DNA from: Paenibacillus azoreducens
GTDB lineage: Bacteria; Bacillota; Bacilli; Paenibacillales; Paenibacillaceae
DNA: 64,000 nt
Direction of reading: 5' to 3'
Assembly: GCF_021654775.1 (NCBI RefSeq)
Contig: NZ_AP025343.1
Span: forward strand, 3,563,501-3,627,500
Made by a program: the position numbers and the translations under genes. Below are positions 17,692 to 25,855 of this stretch, in pieces; within the stretch, counting starts at the first letter, position 1, and each line of letters opens with the position of its first letter. Below the pieces are notes generated by a model. That model was not told the origin of the DNA. It was given only the letters and a program-made list of their open reading frames with translations, and made no database searches.

Positions 17692-17943
17692 TCAACGGCA
17701 GCGTGCGCAGCTTCCGCAACGTGCGCAGCCACTGCAGCTGGCGCAGTTGAAGCAGCTACTGCAGCGGACACAGTTGCTGCATGAACAAAACCCGCCGCAA
17801 AAGCCGGCGCAAAAAAAGCAAATACCAACACATAAACGGGGATCCACCTGATAGTACTGATTTTGCCCCGACGTAGGTGTCATCCCCGTCGAATTGAACT
17901 GGCCGACATTCAAGTTTTGCAGATCCTTCTGGAAATCGTTCAT
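17692..17943 (-). CDS. Heterocycloanthracin/sonorensin-type bacteriocin precursor
   Basis: 83-residue TOMM precursor. Residues 1-36 are a hydrophilic leader (MNDFQKDLQNLNVGQF, then a QYYQVDP stretch just before the first Cys). Residues 37-83 are the core, with 15 cysteines: the first five at 38, 42, 45, 49 and 53 are irregularly spaced in Gly/Phe-rich sequence, and from Cys55 to Cys82 there is a Cys at every third position (ten in a row). The residues between are small or polar (Ser, Asn, Ala, Gly, Arg). This is the hallmark of the CXX-repeat bacteriocin family, whose cysteines become thiazoles. GGAGGG precedes the ATG at 17943. The neighbouring ThiF-like, YcaO and SagB genes support the call strongly. 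Confidence 0.93.
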   Translation of the reverse strand: MNDFQKDLQNLNVGQFNSTGMTPTSGQNQYYQVDPRLCVGICFFCAGFCGGFCSCSNCVRCSSCFNCASCSGCARCGSCARCR

Positions 17944-18206
17944 TTTATACCCTCCGAATCATTCATTTCCCTGCATGGGACAATTGTTATACGAGAATGT
18001 TTAGATCTGGATCCGACCGGCATACAAGCCCATCCCCCCTTCTCGACTAGATAATTTATGAAATTAATTCCACTAGTGTTCCTATGACATCCGCCTACCA
18101 AATAAAAAAGAACCCAGCAGACTTCTTCTGGTAGCCGGATTGAACGTAACCGCCCGTGGAACTTGATCCTGAGGGCTATAGTGTTCCCCCTACTAGTTAT
18201 GACCAT
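17944..18206. other. Upstream region of the precursor gene, no gene
   Basis: About 260 bases that must contain the promoter of the precursor gene (minus strand). I see no clear -35/-10 pair. A minus-strand frame at 17940-18206 has no recognisable motif and is treated as chance. Confidence 0.4.
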
Positions 18207-18575
18207 ATATCTATACCGATCCGTTTTACTCTTTGCCGTTATATAAGCTTGTTTACAACGATTCAGTGATCACTACGCATCATTGGGAATGGGGAAGCCT
18301 TAAGATAAAGGACGAAATCGGAAGCAGGATGCTTTCAGAGCTTCTCTACAACGTCCCGCCGCTTTATCATATTGATCAGGACAGCTGGAAAAAGAACAAG
18401 AAATTAATTACGGGTAATCTGAAGGTGTAAGTCCACCTCCTACGGCGATCAACTGCGGATTACCGTCAATTTTTCAGGCAAAGACTTTGCGTATAAGCAG
18501 CAAACAATTCCAGCCAAATCGGCCGTGATCGAAGACGGCGCCAAGGTGACGACCTTCCGTACACCGAATATCTAA
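18207..18575 (+). pseudogene. Glycosidase-like gene, 3' remnant (paralog of 23537-25855)
   Basis: Plus-strand remnant of a second copy of the 772-residue secreted protein encoded at 23537. It starts near YTDPFYSLPLYKLVYNDSV (full gene: YLDPAYSLPLFKLVYNNSV), runs through HHWEWGSLKIKDE to NLKV, then hits a stop. After a deletion of roughly 27 codons the last 40 residues follow in another frame (ITVNFSGKDF ... IPAKSAVIEDG), ending at a stop at 18573-18575. Identity to the intact gene is high but clearly not recent. The first 600 codons are gone. Confidence 0.8.
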
Positions 18576-18630
18576 AATGCAGCTTGAATTCTCGTTCAGG
18601 AAAGTGTAAGTCGTTTTACTCCCAAAAAAA

Positions 18631-18665
18631 CAGCCCTTATTCTGCTTCATGTAGAATAAGGGCTG
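18631..18665 (-). terminator. Terminator overlapping the end of the kinase gene
   Basis: CAGCCCTTATTCT and AGAATAAGGGCTG form a perfect 13-base stem, followed on the minus strand by seven T residues. The kinase stop codon (18647-18649) lies within the hairpin, so the last codons of the gene double as the ascending arm of the terminator. Confidence 0.85.
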
Positions 18666-20038
18666 TTTTCTTTGAAATAGATGTAAAAGCGGATCGTTTG
18701 ATCCTTTGTCTCTATATGGCAGCGAAAGCCGTGCCGTTCCAGAACCGTTTTGACAATCGCAAGCCCGAGGCCTGTGCCAGACACCGCTTTATGCCGCGAG
18801 CTTTCCTCCACGTAAAAGGGCTCCCACAGCTGGGATGCATCGGCGATCTCTCCCGCAAAGTGGTTGCTCATCGCAAATACGATCTCCTCATCCTGCTTCC
18901 CGAAATGCACGTCAATCCGTTCGCCTGCCGCATATTTTACCGCATTGCCGAGCAGGTTATGAAACACCATCCGGATTTTGTCCGGATCCGCTTCAATCAG
19001 AGGATTCCCTGGTAGCTCATCGCGAATCACGAACTGCAAATGCCTGGACTTCAGCTCAATGCCGAATTTTTCTGCACATTCATGGAACAAATCCTTCACG
19101 GCAACAGGCTTAAGTTCAAGCTCGTCCCTTTCGATTTTCGAAAAATTCAAAAACTCGTCAATGAGCCTAGCCATGTTCTCATTCTGGCGCAAAATCGTAG
19201 CCGCATAACTGCCGTCGTCAAGCCCGTCTTGAATCCCTTCGGCATAAGCCTGAATGAGTGAAACCGGCGTTTTCAGCTCATGCGTCATATCTGACATAAA
19301 CCGCTTTAAGCTCACGTTTTTTCTGGATAAATCCGCGTGCGCAGCGCTCAGCTTGTCGCTCATGGCGTTGATACTCTCCGCCAGCTCTCCGATTTCATCC
19401 CGGGTATCGACTCTGGCTTTTCGGAAACGAAGCTCCGATATGTCCTTCGCCACCTGCCCTAGTTCTTTCAGCGGTTTGGTCATCCGATATGACAAAAGCC
19501 AGACCACCGACACGATAATCAGCACCGAACAAAGCGCCAGGATCAAAATGAATTCATTGATCATCCGGATCGTATCGCTGATATAAGCCATCGAAAGCCC
19601 GATCAGGACGATGGTTTCGCCCTTCGGGATAAAACTTGCGTAAAAGCTGGATTTGAGCTTGCCTTGATCGTATATTATATTGACCCTGGTACCTGCTTTA
19701 ACCTTCAACAGCGATTCGTCCGTAATCCAGAACTTGTTCAGCGTCACTCTCTTTGTCGCGAGCTGCTGTTTGAACGATTCATTCAGATCATTTTCCGACT
19801 TCCGCAAATTGTCATACACAATCGTCACGCGGTATTGCTGCTCAAGCTGCGGGATCGCAACTGCCCAGTTAGCTTCCTGAAGGGCGGAAATCGTTTTCAC
19901 GGCTTCCCCGAGCTGTTCTTTCGTTTTGTATATATAATATTTCGGCATAAACAGGTTCGCCAGAAGTACGAACATGACGAAAATAAGCAGGACGGCAACC
20001 GTTATGCTTGTAAACAGTTTGCGTCCCAGCTTATTCAT
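18647..20038 (-). CDS. Sensor histidine kinase (OmpR-partner type)
   Basis: Membrane kinase of 463 aa. It has a first membrane helix at about residues 10-32, an extracellular segment of about 130 residues, a second helix near 165-185, then HAMP, HisKA with SDMTHELKTPVSLIQAYAEG (phospho-His), and HATPase with N-box VFHNLLGNAVKYA and GTGLGLAIVK. The ligand is unknown. A start at 20038 is preferred because GGAGG lies six bases upstream and it overlaps the regulator stop by eight bases; the longest frame starts eight codons earlier. It forms an operon with the OmpR-type gene. Confidence 0.88.
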   Translation of the reverse strand: MNKLGRKLFTSITVAVLLIFVMFVLLANLFMPKYYIYKTKEQLGEAVKTISALQEANWAVAIPQLEQQYRVTIVYDNLRKSENDLNESFKQQLATKRVTLNKFWITDESLLKVKAGTRVNIIYDQGKLKSSFYASFIPKGETIVLIGLSMAYISDTIRMINEFILILALCSVLIIVSVVWLLSYRMTKPLKELGQVAKDISELRFRKARVDTRDEIGELAESINAMSDKLSAAHADLSRKNVSLKRFMSDMTHELKTPVSLIQAYAEGIQDGLDDGSYAATILRQNENMARLIDEFLNFSKIERDELELKPVAVKDLFHECAEKFGIELKSRHLQFVIRDELPGNPLIEADPDKIRMVFHNLLGNAVKYAAGERIDVHFGKQDEEIVFAMSNHFAGEIADASQLWEPFYVEESSRHKAVSGTGLGLAIVKTVLERHGFRCHIETKDQTIRFYIYFKENSPYST

Positions 20039-20687
20039 CGCCGGCCTCCACGCTGTAGCCAAGTCCCCGATGCGTTTTGATCATGTTTTCGCCAACTTTC
20101 TCTCGCAGCCTGCGAACATGAGTATCCACCGTTCTTGCATCACCGAAATAATCGAGCCCCCACACGAAGTCCAGTAGCTGCTGCCGAGACAGAATCTGGC
20201 CTCTGTGGCGGACAAGGGAGCACATAAGCTCAAATTCCGTTTTTGTTAACTGCAAATCTATACCGTCCTTATATATTTTATTGCCTTCCGGATCGATTCG
20301 CAGGGATTGATAGCGCAGTCCCTTTTCGTCGCCCAGCAGCTTTTTGGCCCGGAGAACGAGAATCTTCGGGTGAAACGGCTTGCGGATATACTCGTCCGCA
20401 CCGATGCTGAGCGCCTTCAGTTCATCTTCTTCTTCGCTTTTTGCTGTCAAAATCAGCACTTTTTTGTCCGAACGCGCTTTGATTTCCCGGCATACTTCTA
20501 TCCCGCTTTGTTTCGGCATCATCCAGTCAAGAATGGCAAGATCGACTTTCTCACGATAAAAAACATCCAATGCTTCCTCGCCGTTTTCGGCCGTACACAC
20601 TTCGTAACCTTCTTTTTTGAAGTACGCCGATAAAATCCGCAGCATATCCTGTTCATCGTCTGCAATTAATATCCGCACAGCAATCAC
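20031..20687 (-). CDS. OmpR-family response regulator
   Basis: 218 aa regulator with a receiver domain (DDE pocket near the N terminus, phospho-Asp in LAILDWMMPK, conserved Lys in LTAKSEEED) and a C-terminal winged helix (LTKTEFELMCSLVRHRGQILS and DARTVDTHVRRLREKVG). It would be phosphorylated by the kinase encoded immediately downstream. Two GTG starts are possible, 20687 and 20678; AAGGGTG lies six bases before the second, so 20678 is at least as likely. The target genes are not evident from the neighbourhood. Confidence 0.88.
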   Translation of the reverse strand: MIAVRILIADDEQDMLRILSAYFKKEGYEVCTAENGEEALDVFYREKVDLAILDWMMPKQSGIEVCREIKARSDKKVLILTAKSEEEDELKALSIGADEYIRKPFHPKILVLRAKKLLGDEKGLRYQSLRIDPEGNKIYKDGIDLQLTKTEFELMCSLVRHRGQILSRQQLLDFVWGLDYFGDARTVDTHVRRLREKVGENMIKTHRGLGYSVEAGDE

Positions 20688-20792
20688 CCTTATCCTAATT
20701 GATTCTTAAGTCTTGAAACATCGTTATTCTCTATAATAACTGCTTCTACCTTCAAATTCCTTCATGGCTTCATGTCATCGAATCAGCTCTCA

Positions 20793-20990
20793 TTAAGCGG
20801 GAGAGCACTTTGGCCATTTCGGCTGTTTATGGACTTGACGATAAGTGCCATTGTGTTCCTTCTTTATATCTAGCAGTCCTTGTTTCTCGCCAATCATCAG
20901 CATTCCGTTTCTAGTTTCTTTAAATGTAAAAGCGAAATAGAAATCGAATAAGAGTGCTACAATCGTAAATAAATGTACTATTTTCCGCAT
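20793..20990 (-). CDS. Small hypothetical protein with N-terminal hydrophobic helix
   Basis: 65 aa protein with a hydrophobic N-terminal stretch (residues 5-23) and a basic, Lys- and Pro-rich tail, so probably membrane-anchored or secreted. GGAG lies seven bases before the ATG at 20990, which supports it as a real gene. No family recognised. It is isolated, upstream of the two-component operon and on the same strand. Confidence 0.45.
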   Translation of the reverse strand: MRKIVHLFTIVALLFDFYFAFTFKETRNGMLMIGEKQGLLDIKKEHNGTYRQVHKQPKWPKCSPA

Positions 20991-21245
20991 TTTTTATCTC
21001 CATTTGTTGATCATGTTTATATAATTAAGGAGAGCATAGGAAAATAATTCATTAATTTGAATTCGATTACCTATTATTACATAGGTGTAAGAATACATTA
21101 TGGACAAGCCCATGAGATTTACTGAGTGCAGACTGATTAACTAAGGATTCATTTTAAACACTGCCAAGCTTATTATTATAAGCCAAAATAAGAAGAATCA
21201 GGACGAGCAGAGCGTAAGCAACAAGTAGTATTTTAGGAAAAAACC
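20991..21245. other. Intergenic region, nothing identified
   Basis: AT-rich stretch between the small hypothetical gene and the end of the MurG-like gene. No coding or structured signal could be supported. Confidence 0.4.
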
Positions 21246-22346
21246 TCAACCCCCTGTCCCCTCCTTCTGTTTATGAACCGCCATCTCAATGAGTGTCAGC
21301 ACCTTGTCAACTGCCCCATCCATCTTGCTAGCCTTCATCGCGTCCACAAATGATTTCTGATTACTGTAAGTAACATCCACTGCTTTGAGAAAGGTTTCTT
21401 TCGTTAGATCAGCTTCATACAATACCTCTGCATACCCTGCGTCCTTAAAATATTCCGCATTTAATGTTTGCCCTGTTCGAGTTCCGCCGATGGCATGTGG
21501 AATCAATAACATCGGTTTTCGTAAAAGCAGCCATTCATGGATCGCATTCGAACCCGCCCTCGACACGACTATATCGGCCATCGCCATCAGATCAGGAAGC
21601 TCTTCACGAGCATACTCCAACTGTCTATAACCAGCATAGTGACCAAAAGAAAGATCCATCTTCCCGATTCCGCAAATATGGACGACTTGATAACCCTTTA
21701 ACAACTTCGGGAGTGCTTCCCTGACAATGCGATTGATTCGCTCTGCTCCTTGACTGCCTCCCATGATCAGAAGAATTGGCTTTTCTTCGTTGAATCCGCA
21801 AATTCCGATGCCGCGTGCGCGACTGCCCAGCTTCAGCTCCTCCCTAACAATCGGACCGACGTGTACCATTTTCCCGTCAACATTCCGGTCAAAAGCAGAA
21901 GACTTATTGAAGGTTGTACACATTACTTGCGCAAATTTTCGTGATATCCGATTCGCAAGCCCGGGGTGGAGATCAGGCTCAAAAATGATTACCGGAACTC
22001 CGTTCAAGGCGGCACCTACCACGACGGGAACTGCGACGAATCCGCCCAAGGAAAACATAACCCCTGGCTTAATCCGAAAAAGGAGTAGGAACGCCTGTAC
22101 AATACCTAGCAAAAGCTTAAATAGATCCGTTACATTCGCCCATGCCCAATACCGTCTTAGTTTCCCCGTACTAATCGGGTAATAACGAACGTTCTTCAAA
22201 CAGGCAACTAGTTCGCGCTCGATACCGTACTTGGAGCCAATGTAGTGGATATCCCAGCCTTCCTCTAACAAGCGAGAAATTAGTACAAGATTAGCTGTGA
22301 CATGACCGGCGGATCCGCCGCCCGTTAGCACAATTCTCCGTTGCAT
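21246..22346 (-). CDS. MurG-like glycosyltransferase
   Basis: GT28-type glycosyltransferase of 366 aa, related to MurG, which adds GlcNAc to lipid I on the inner membrane face. It shows the N-terminal glycine loop (LTGGGSAGHV), the FSLGGFVAVPV acceptor-side motif and the C-terminal donor motif LIMGGSQGAERIN. It lies outside a cell-division (dcw) cluster and overlaps a sugar-nucleotide dehydratase-like gene by 22 bases, which suggests a paralog for a surface glycan rather than the essential housekeeping MurG. The start ATG at 22346 has GGGGGG upstream. Which sugar it transfers is not known. Confidence 0.85.
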   Translation of the reverse strand: MQRRIVLTGGGSAGHVTANLVLISRLLEEGWDIHYIGSKYGIERELVACLKNVRYYPISTGKLRRYWAWANVTDLFKLLLGIVQAFLLLFRIKPGVMFSLGGFVAVPVVVGAALNGVPVIIFEPDLHPGLANRISRKFAQVMCTTFNKSSAFDRNVDGKMVHVGPIVREELKLGSRARGIGICGFNEEKPILLIMGGSQGAERINRIVREALPKLLKGYQVVHICGIGKMDLSFGHYAGYRQLEYAREELPDLMAMADIVVSRAGSNAIHEWLLLRKPMLLIPHAIGGTRTGQTLNAEYFKDAGYAEVLYEADLTKETFLKAVDVTYSNQKSFVDAMKASKMDGAVDKVLTLIEMAVHKQKEGTGG

Positions 22347-23320
22347 CCTATAAGCCCCCCTTTCCGAAGCAGTTGTTCGATTTCTTTAAGTGACATCATG
22401 CAATCCTCCGAATGATAACCTCGACGGGCATCGCAGATTTGAGTTACATTCACCCCTAGCGAGTCTTTTGAGTCTTCGGGCATAATCATAAAGTATTGAT
22501 CATGAATATCGTTCACCCGACTGCTCTCCGATTCCGTAATCAATGTTTCATGAAGTTTCTCTCCCGAACGAATGCCTACGTAACGAATTTTGATGTGCTT
22601 TGAATTAGAGTGATTAATTAATACCTGTGCAAGATCCGTTATTCGACAAGCTGCCATTTTTGCAACGAATATTTCGCCCCCGAGGCTGTTCTCCATCGAT
22701 GTCAGCAAAATTCGAACAGCGTCCTCCAAAGTAAGAAAGAAACGCGTCATTCTTGGATCAGTTACGCTGAGATCTCTCTCCTCTTTGAGTTGCTGTTTAA
22801 ATAAAGGCACAACGCTTCCAGTCGTTCCGAGAACATTGCCGCTTCTAAAACAAGCAAACTTTGTAGCTGATCTTCCATTAGCGTATATGATAAGCTTCTC
22901 TCCGATCGCTTTCGTCATACCGTAAGTGTTTGTTGGGTTGGCTGCTTTATCAGTTGAAACATACATCACTTTCCGCACGCGGTTTTCAATTGCTGCATCG
23001 ATCACATTTTGCGTTCCAATTATGTTTGTTTTGAGCGCACTCTCGGGCTGATTCTCACAAATCGGAACATGTTTTAGCGCCGCCAGGTGATAAACCTCGT
23101 CTACACTGCTGCAGGCAAGGGCCAATTCCGCTTTATCCCGAATATCGCCAATTATGAATTTTAATCTGGGATCCCCAATTTTTTGATGCATTTGAACTTG
23201 CAGCGACTCGTTCCGGGAGAATATCCGAATCTCCTTCGGTTGTTTTTGCAATAGCTGCGTGACTAGTTCCACTCCCCACGAGCCAGTGCCGCCTGTAATT
23301 AAAATCGTTTTATTTGTCAT
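22325..23320 (-). CDS. CapD/PseB-like UDP-GlcNAc 4,6-dehydratase family SDR
   Basis: Extended short-chain dehydrogenase of 331 aa. The Rossmann motif is ITGGTGSWG at the N terminus, followed by HLAALKHVP and the catalytic Tyr/Lys in TYGMTKAIGEKL. The C-terminal part (RSGEKLHETLI) matches the polysaccharide-biosynthesis dehydratases (CapD/FnlA/PseB type) that start the synthesis of unusual amino sugars from UDP-GlcNAc. The start at 23320 is chosen because GGAGGGG lies six bases upstream; five codons of the longest frame precede it. It is the first gene of a two-gene operon with the MurG-like transferase, supporting a role in a cell-surface polymer. Confidence 0.85.
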   Translation of the reverse strand: MTNKTILITGGTGSWGVELVTQLLQKQPKEIRIFSRNESLQVQMHQKIGDPRLKFIIGDIRDKAELALACSSVDEVYHLAALKHVPICENQPESALKTNIIGTQNVIDAAIENRVRKVMYVSTDKAANPTNTYGMTKAIGEKLIIYANGRSATKFACFRSGNVLGTTGSVVPLFKQQLKEERDLSVTDPRMTRFFLTLEDAVRILLTSMENSLGGEIFVAKMAACRITDLAQVLINHSNSKHIKIRYVGIRSGEKLHETLITESESSRVNDIHDQYFMIMPEDSKDSLGVNVTQICDARRGYHSEDCMMSLKEIEQLLRKGGLIGCNGELC

Positions 23321-23373
23321 CTTTTTCCCCTCCATAACTTGCTCCTATCTGACACCACTATCTTGAGTTCGTT

Positions 23374-23428
23374 CTGTTACACCAGTGTGACAATTTGAGA
23401 TTTTAGCCTTGTAACACTGGTGTAACAG
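23374..23428. promoter_or_regulatory. Paired operator-like inverted repeat in a divergent promoter region
   Basis: CTGTTACACCAGTGT (23374-23388) and its exact reverse complement ACACTGGTGTAACAG (23414-23428) face each other 25 bases apart. Each arm, with one or two following bases, is itself close to a 16-bp palindrome (GTTACAC/GTGTGAC and GTAACAC/GTGTAAC), so this looks like two dimer sites about 39 bases apart. It lies between the divergent CapD-like gene (54 bases away) and the glycosidase-like gene (109 bases away). The regulator is unknown. Confidence 0.65.
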
Positions 23429-23536
23429 ATAGTCACTATGATTATCATGCATTCCTGAGTTGATTCCAGTATGGAAGTACTAACTTGAGAATCATCTTAT
23501 CTTCAGGAACAAACAACTCATTTTTGGAGGTTGCAC

Positions 23537-25855
23537 ATGAAAAAGACATTATTGACCGTACTATCAATCGCGACTGCGCTTAGTTTATTCGCCGGAAGCA
23601 GTCAAACTCTTGCCGCAAAAGCATGGACAGGACAAGCAGTGAAGAGTAGCGCATCTGTTGCGTACCATGATTTCAAATATAAGGTGGATCCGACCACCTT
23701 CGATATCGTGGTCGAAAGAGAAGGAATAAAGGAACATGTATCTGTGCCGTTAAAGCCCCGGGCCGTGCGCGATGTGAAGAAGACAGTAGATCGGATTGAA
23801 TGGACGTACCCGAATGACAAGGTAAAAGTGATTGTTCAGAAAAAGAATAATAAATATTTGGACATCCGCATTCAGTCTATTGGAGCGGAACAATTTGCTT
23901 GGCCAACTGTGCAAGCCGACAACTATATGCTTCCACTTGGGGAAGGCAAACGGATTCCTGCCAACGATAAGAATTGGAAGCAATTTCTGAAGGAGGAGAA
24001 GATGACATGGGGCGAATCGTTCTCAATGAATTTCATGGCTTTGAACAAAAAGCATTACTCACTTCTCTTTATCATTGAAAATCCGTTCAACAATGAAGTA
24101 TCGTTCCAGACGAAGCAGAAGATCGGCATGACATTCGAGCACGAATTTCCATCTATCAATCCGAAAAAGGAGTATGGCTTCCGGCTGTATATAACTGACA
24201 ACGATCCTGTGGCAGTCGCGAAGCAGTACAAAGAATATGTAAAGGAACATCAAGGCTTTAAGTCATTAGAAGACAAGGCGAAGGATAATCCGGAAATCAA
24301 GAAGCTGTTCGGAGCTCCGCATATATACTTGTGGAACAACCAAGCTCTAGAGTCAGGCAATATTCGTTGGCAGAAGATAAAGAATAAGCTGAATGAGCCC
24401 ATCTGGTCCTGGATCGCGGAGCTTGCTGAACGTTATGCTGGAGGTGAAGCCGAACAATTAGACAGCGTATTGAATGAAATGAAACAACAGCAATTCGCGA
24501 ACAACTACCAAAAACGAATTATTGTAGATACTCTTAACCAAGTATTGAAGCTAAAGCAGCTCTACCTTTCAGACTATTTTCCTGTACTTGACGATGCTGC
24601 CAAACAAGCTGTAGCTGGCGGCGTGGAGAAGTTAAGTGAGCAAAAGCTATACGAGCTGAATAAAAACCTACTCAAGAGCGTTTTCCAGGACGCTATTGAT
24701 GATCCTGAGGAATGGGGACGTGACCAGTCTAATGTGTTGGAGGAAATGCGTCAGATGGGCATAGAGAAGGCATGGATTGGCCTACCGAACTGGTCGAATG
24801 GGCTGATGAATCCTGCTTTCGTCGCGAAGGCGAATAAGCAAGGATACCTAATTGGGCCGTATGATTCTTACCACTCTATCCAGAAAAATGAGGATAAGGA
24901 GTGGAACACAGCATTTTTCCCGGACTCGACACTTTATGAACAAGCAACGATCTCAAATAAGAAAGGAGTGAAAATCGGCGGCTTCCTCGATCGGGGGCGG
25001 AAATTAAATCCTACTTTTTCACTTCCAAGCGTGAAGCAGCGTGTTGAGGATATTTTGCAGGACGGCATCCTTTACAACTCATGGTTTATTGATTGCGATG
25101 CAACAGGAGAGGTTTACGATGACTATACGCCAGACCACATTACAACACAGGAGCAAGATGAGGCAGCACGCTTGAATCGAATGGACTATATCGCGAAAGA
25201 GAAGCATATGGTCATCGGTTCGGAAGGTGGTCATGACTTCGCGAGCAGCACGATCGCATTTGCCCATGGCATTGAGACGCCAGTGATCAAATGGAACGAT
25301 AAAGATATGCGCGAAAACAAGGAAAGCCCGTACTATGTCGGCGGGTATGGCGCAGCCCAAGGGAGCATACCTGAACGATATGTGAAACAGGTACCTGTTA
25401 AAGAGTTGTATCAGCATGTATACCTCGATCCTGCCTACTCACTGCCGCTGTTCAAACTTGTATACAACAATTCAGTTATTACGACCCATCACTGGGAATG
25501 GGGGAGTCTGAAGATTAAAGATGAAGTCGGCTCACGTATGCTCTACGAGCTACTCTATAATGTTCCACCTCTTTACCATTTGGATAGTCAGGAATGGGAT
25601 AATCACAAGGAACTGATTTCTTCCTACTTGAAAGTCTGGTCACCGTTCCATGCCAAAGCCGTAACGCAGGAGATGACGGCATTTAAAGTACTGACACCGG
25701 ATCGACTTTTACAATCCGCAGAGTACGGTCCAAACTTGAAGGTCATTGTGAACTTCTCTAATAAAGACTTGAAGCATGGACATGAAACTATAAAGGCAAG
25801 GTCCGCAGTAATCTATGACGGTAAGAAACGCGTTACGTTTAACGGGAATATGTAA
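23537..25855 (+). CDS. Secreted glycoside hydrolase-like protein
   Basis: Secreted protein of 772 aa with a Sec signal peptide (MKKTLLTVLS... cut after SQTLAA, about residue 27). The body fits a (beta/alpha)8 glycosidase with flanking beta domains, distantly like the GH101/DUF5696 endo-alpha-GalNAcase-type proteins found in Paenibacillus. Candidate catalytic acids are Asp in YNSWFIDCDATGE and Glu in VIGSEGGHDF; this is inference. The C-terminal 80 residues form a beta-rich domain. ATG at 23537 is preferred: GGAGG is six bases upstream, while the longer frame would start with TTG inside that spacer. It lies divergent from sugar-polymer genes. A truncated paralog is at 18207-18575. Confidence 0.7.
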   Translation: MKKTLLTVLSIATALSLFAGSSQTLAAKAWTGQAVKSSASVAYHDFKYKVDPTTFDIVVEREGIKEHVSVPLKPRAVRDVKKTVDRIEWTYPNDKVKVIVQKKNNKYLDIRIQSIGAEQFAWPTVQADNYMLPLGEGKRIPANDKNWKQFLKEEKMTWGESFSMNFMALNKKHYSLLFIIENPFNNEVSFQTKQKIGMTFEHEFPSINPKKEYGFRLYITDNDPVAVAKQYKEYVKEHQGFKSLEDKAKDNPEIKKLFGAPHIYLWNNQALESGNIRWQKIKNKLNEPIWSWIAELAERYAGGEAEQLDSVLNEMKQQQFANNYQKRIIVDTLNQVLKLKQLYLSDYFPVLDDAAKQAVAGGVEKLSEQKLYELNKNLLKSVFQDAIDDPEEWGRDQSNVLEEMRQMGIEKAWIGLPNWSNGLMNPAFVAKANKQGYLIGPYDSYHSIQKNEDKEWNTAFFPDSTLYEQATISNKKGVKIGGFLDRGRKLNPTFSLPSVKQRVEDILQDGILYNSWFIDCDATGEVYDDYTPDHITTQEQDEAARLNRMDYIAKEKHMVIGSEGGHDFASSTIAFAHGIETPVIKWNDKDMRENKESPYYVGGYGAAQGSIPERYVKQVPVKELYQHVYLDPAYSLPLFKLVYNNSVITTHHWEWGSLKIKDEVGSRMLYELLYNVPPLYHLDSQEWDNHKELISSYLKVWSPFHAKAVTQEMTAFKVLTPDRLLQSAEYGPNLKVIVNFSNKDLKHGHETIKARSAVIYDGKKRVTFNGNM

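Noticed and set aside
17610..17831. Alanine/valine-rich frame overlapping the bacteriocin precursor
   Set aside because: It is the shifted reading of the Cys-X-X codons (TGC repeats read as GCA/GCT); it has no start site of its own.
17940..18206. Minus-strand frame directly upstream of the precursor, considered as a second precursor or immunity gene
   Set aside because: No ribosome binding site, no leader or membrane character, and it ends inside the precursor start region.
20793..20990. Possible quorum-sensing or bacteriocin peptide gene
   Set aside because: It has a membrane helix but no double-Gly leader, Cys pattern or peptide-processing genes nearby; kept only as a hypothetical protein.
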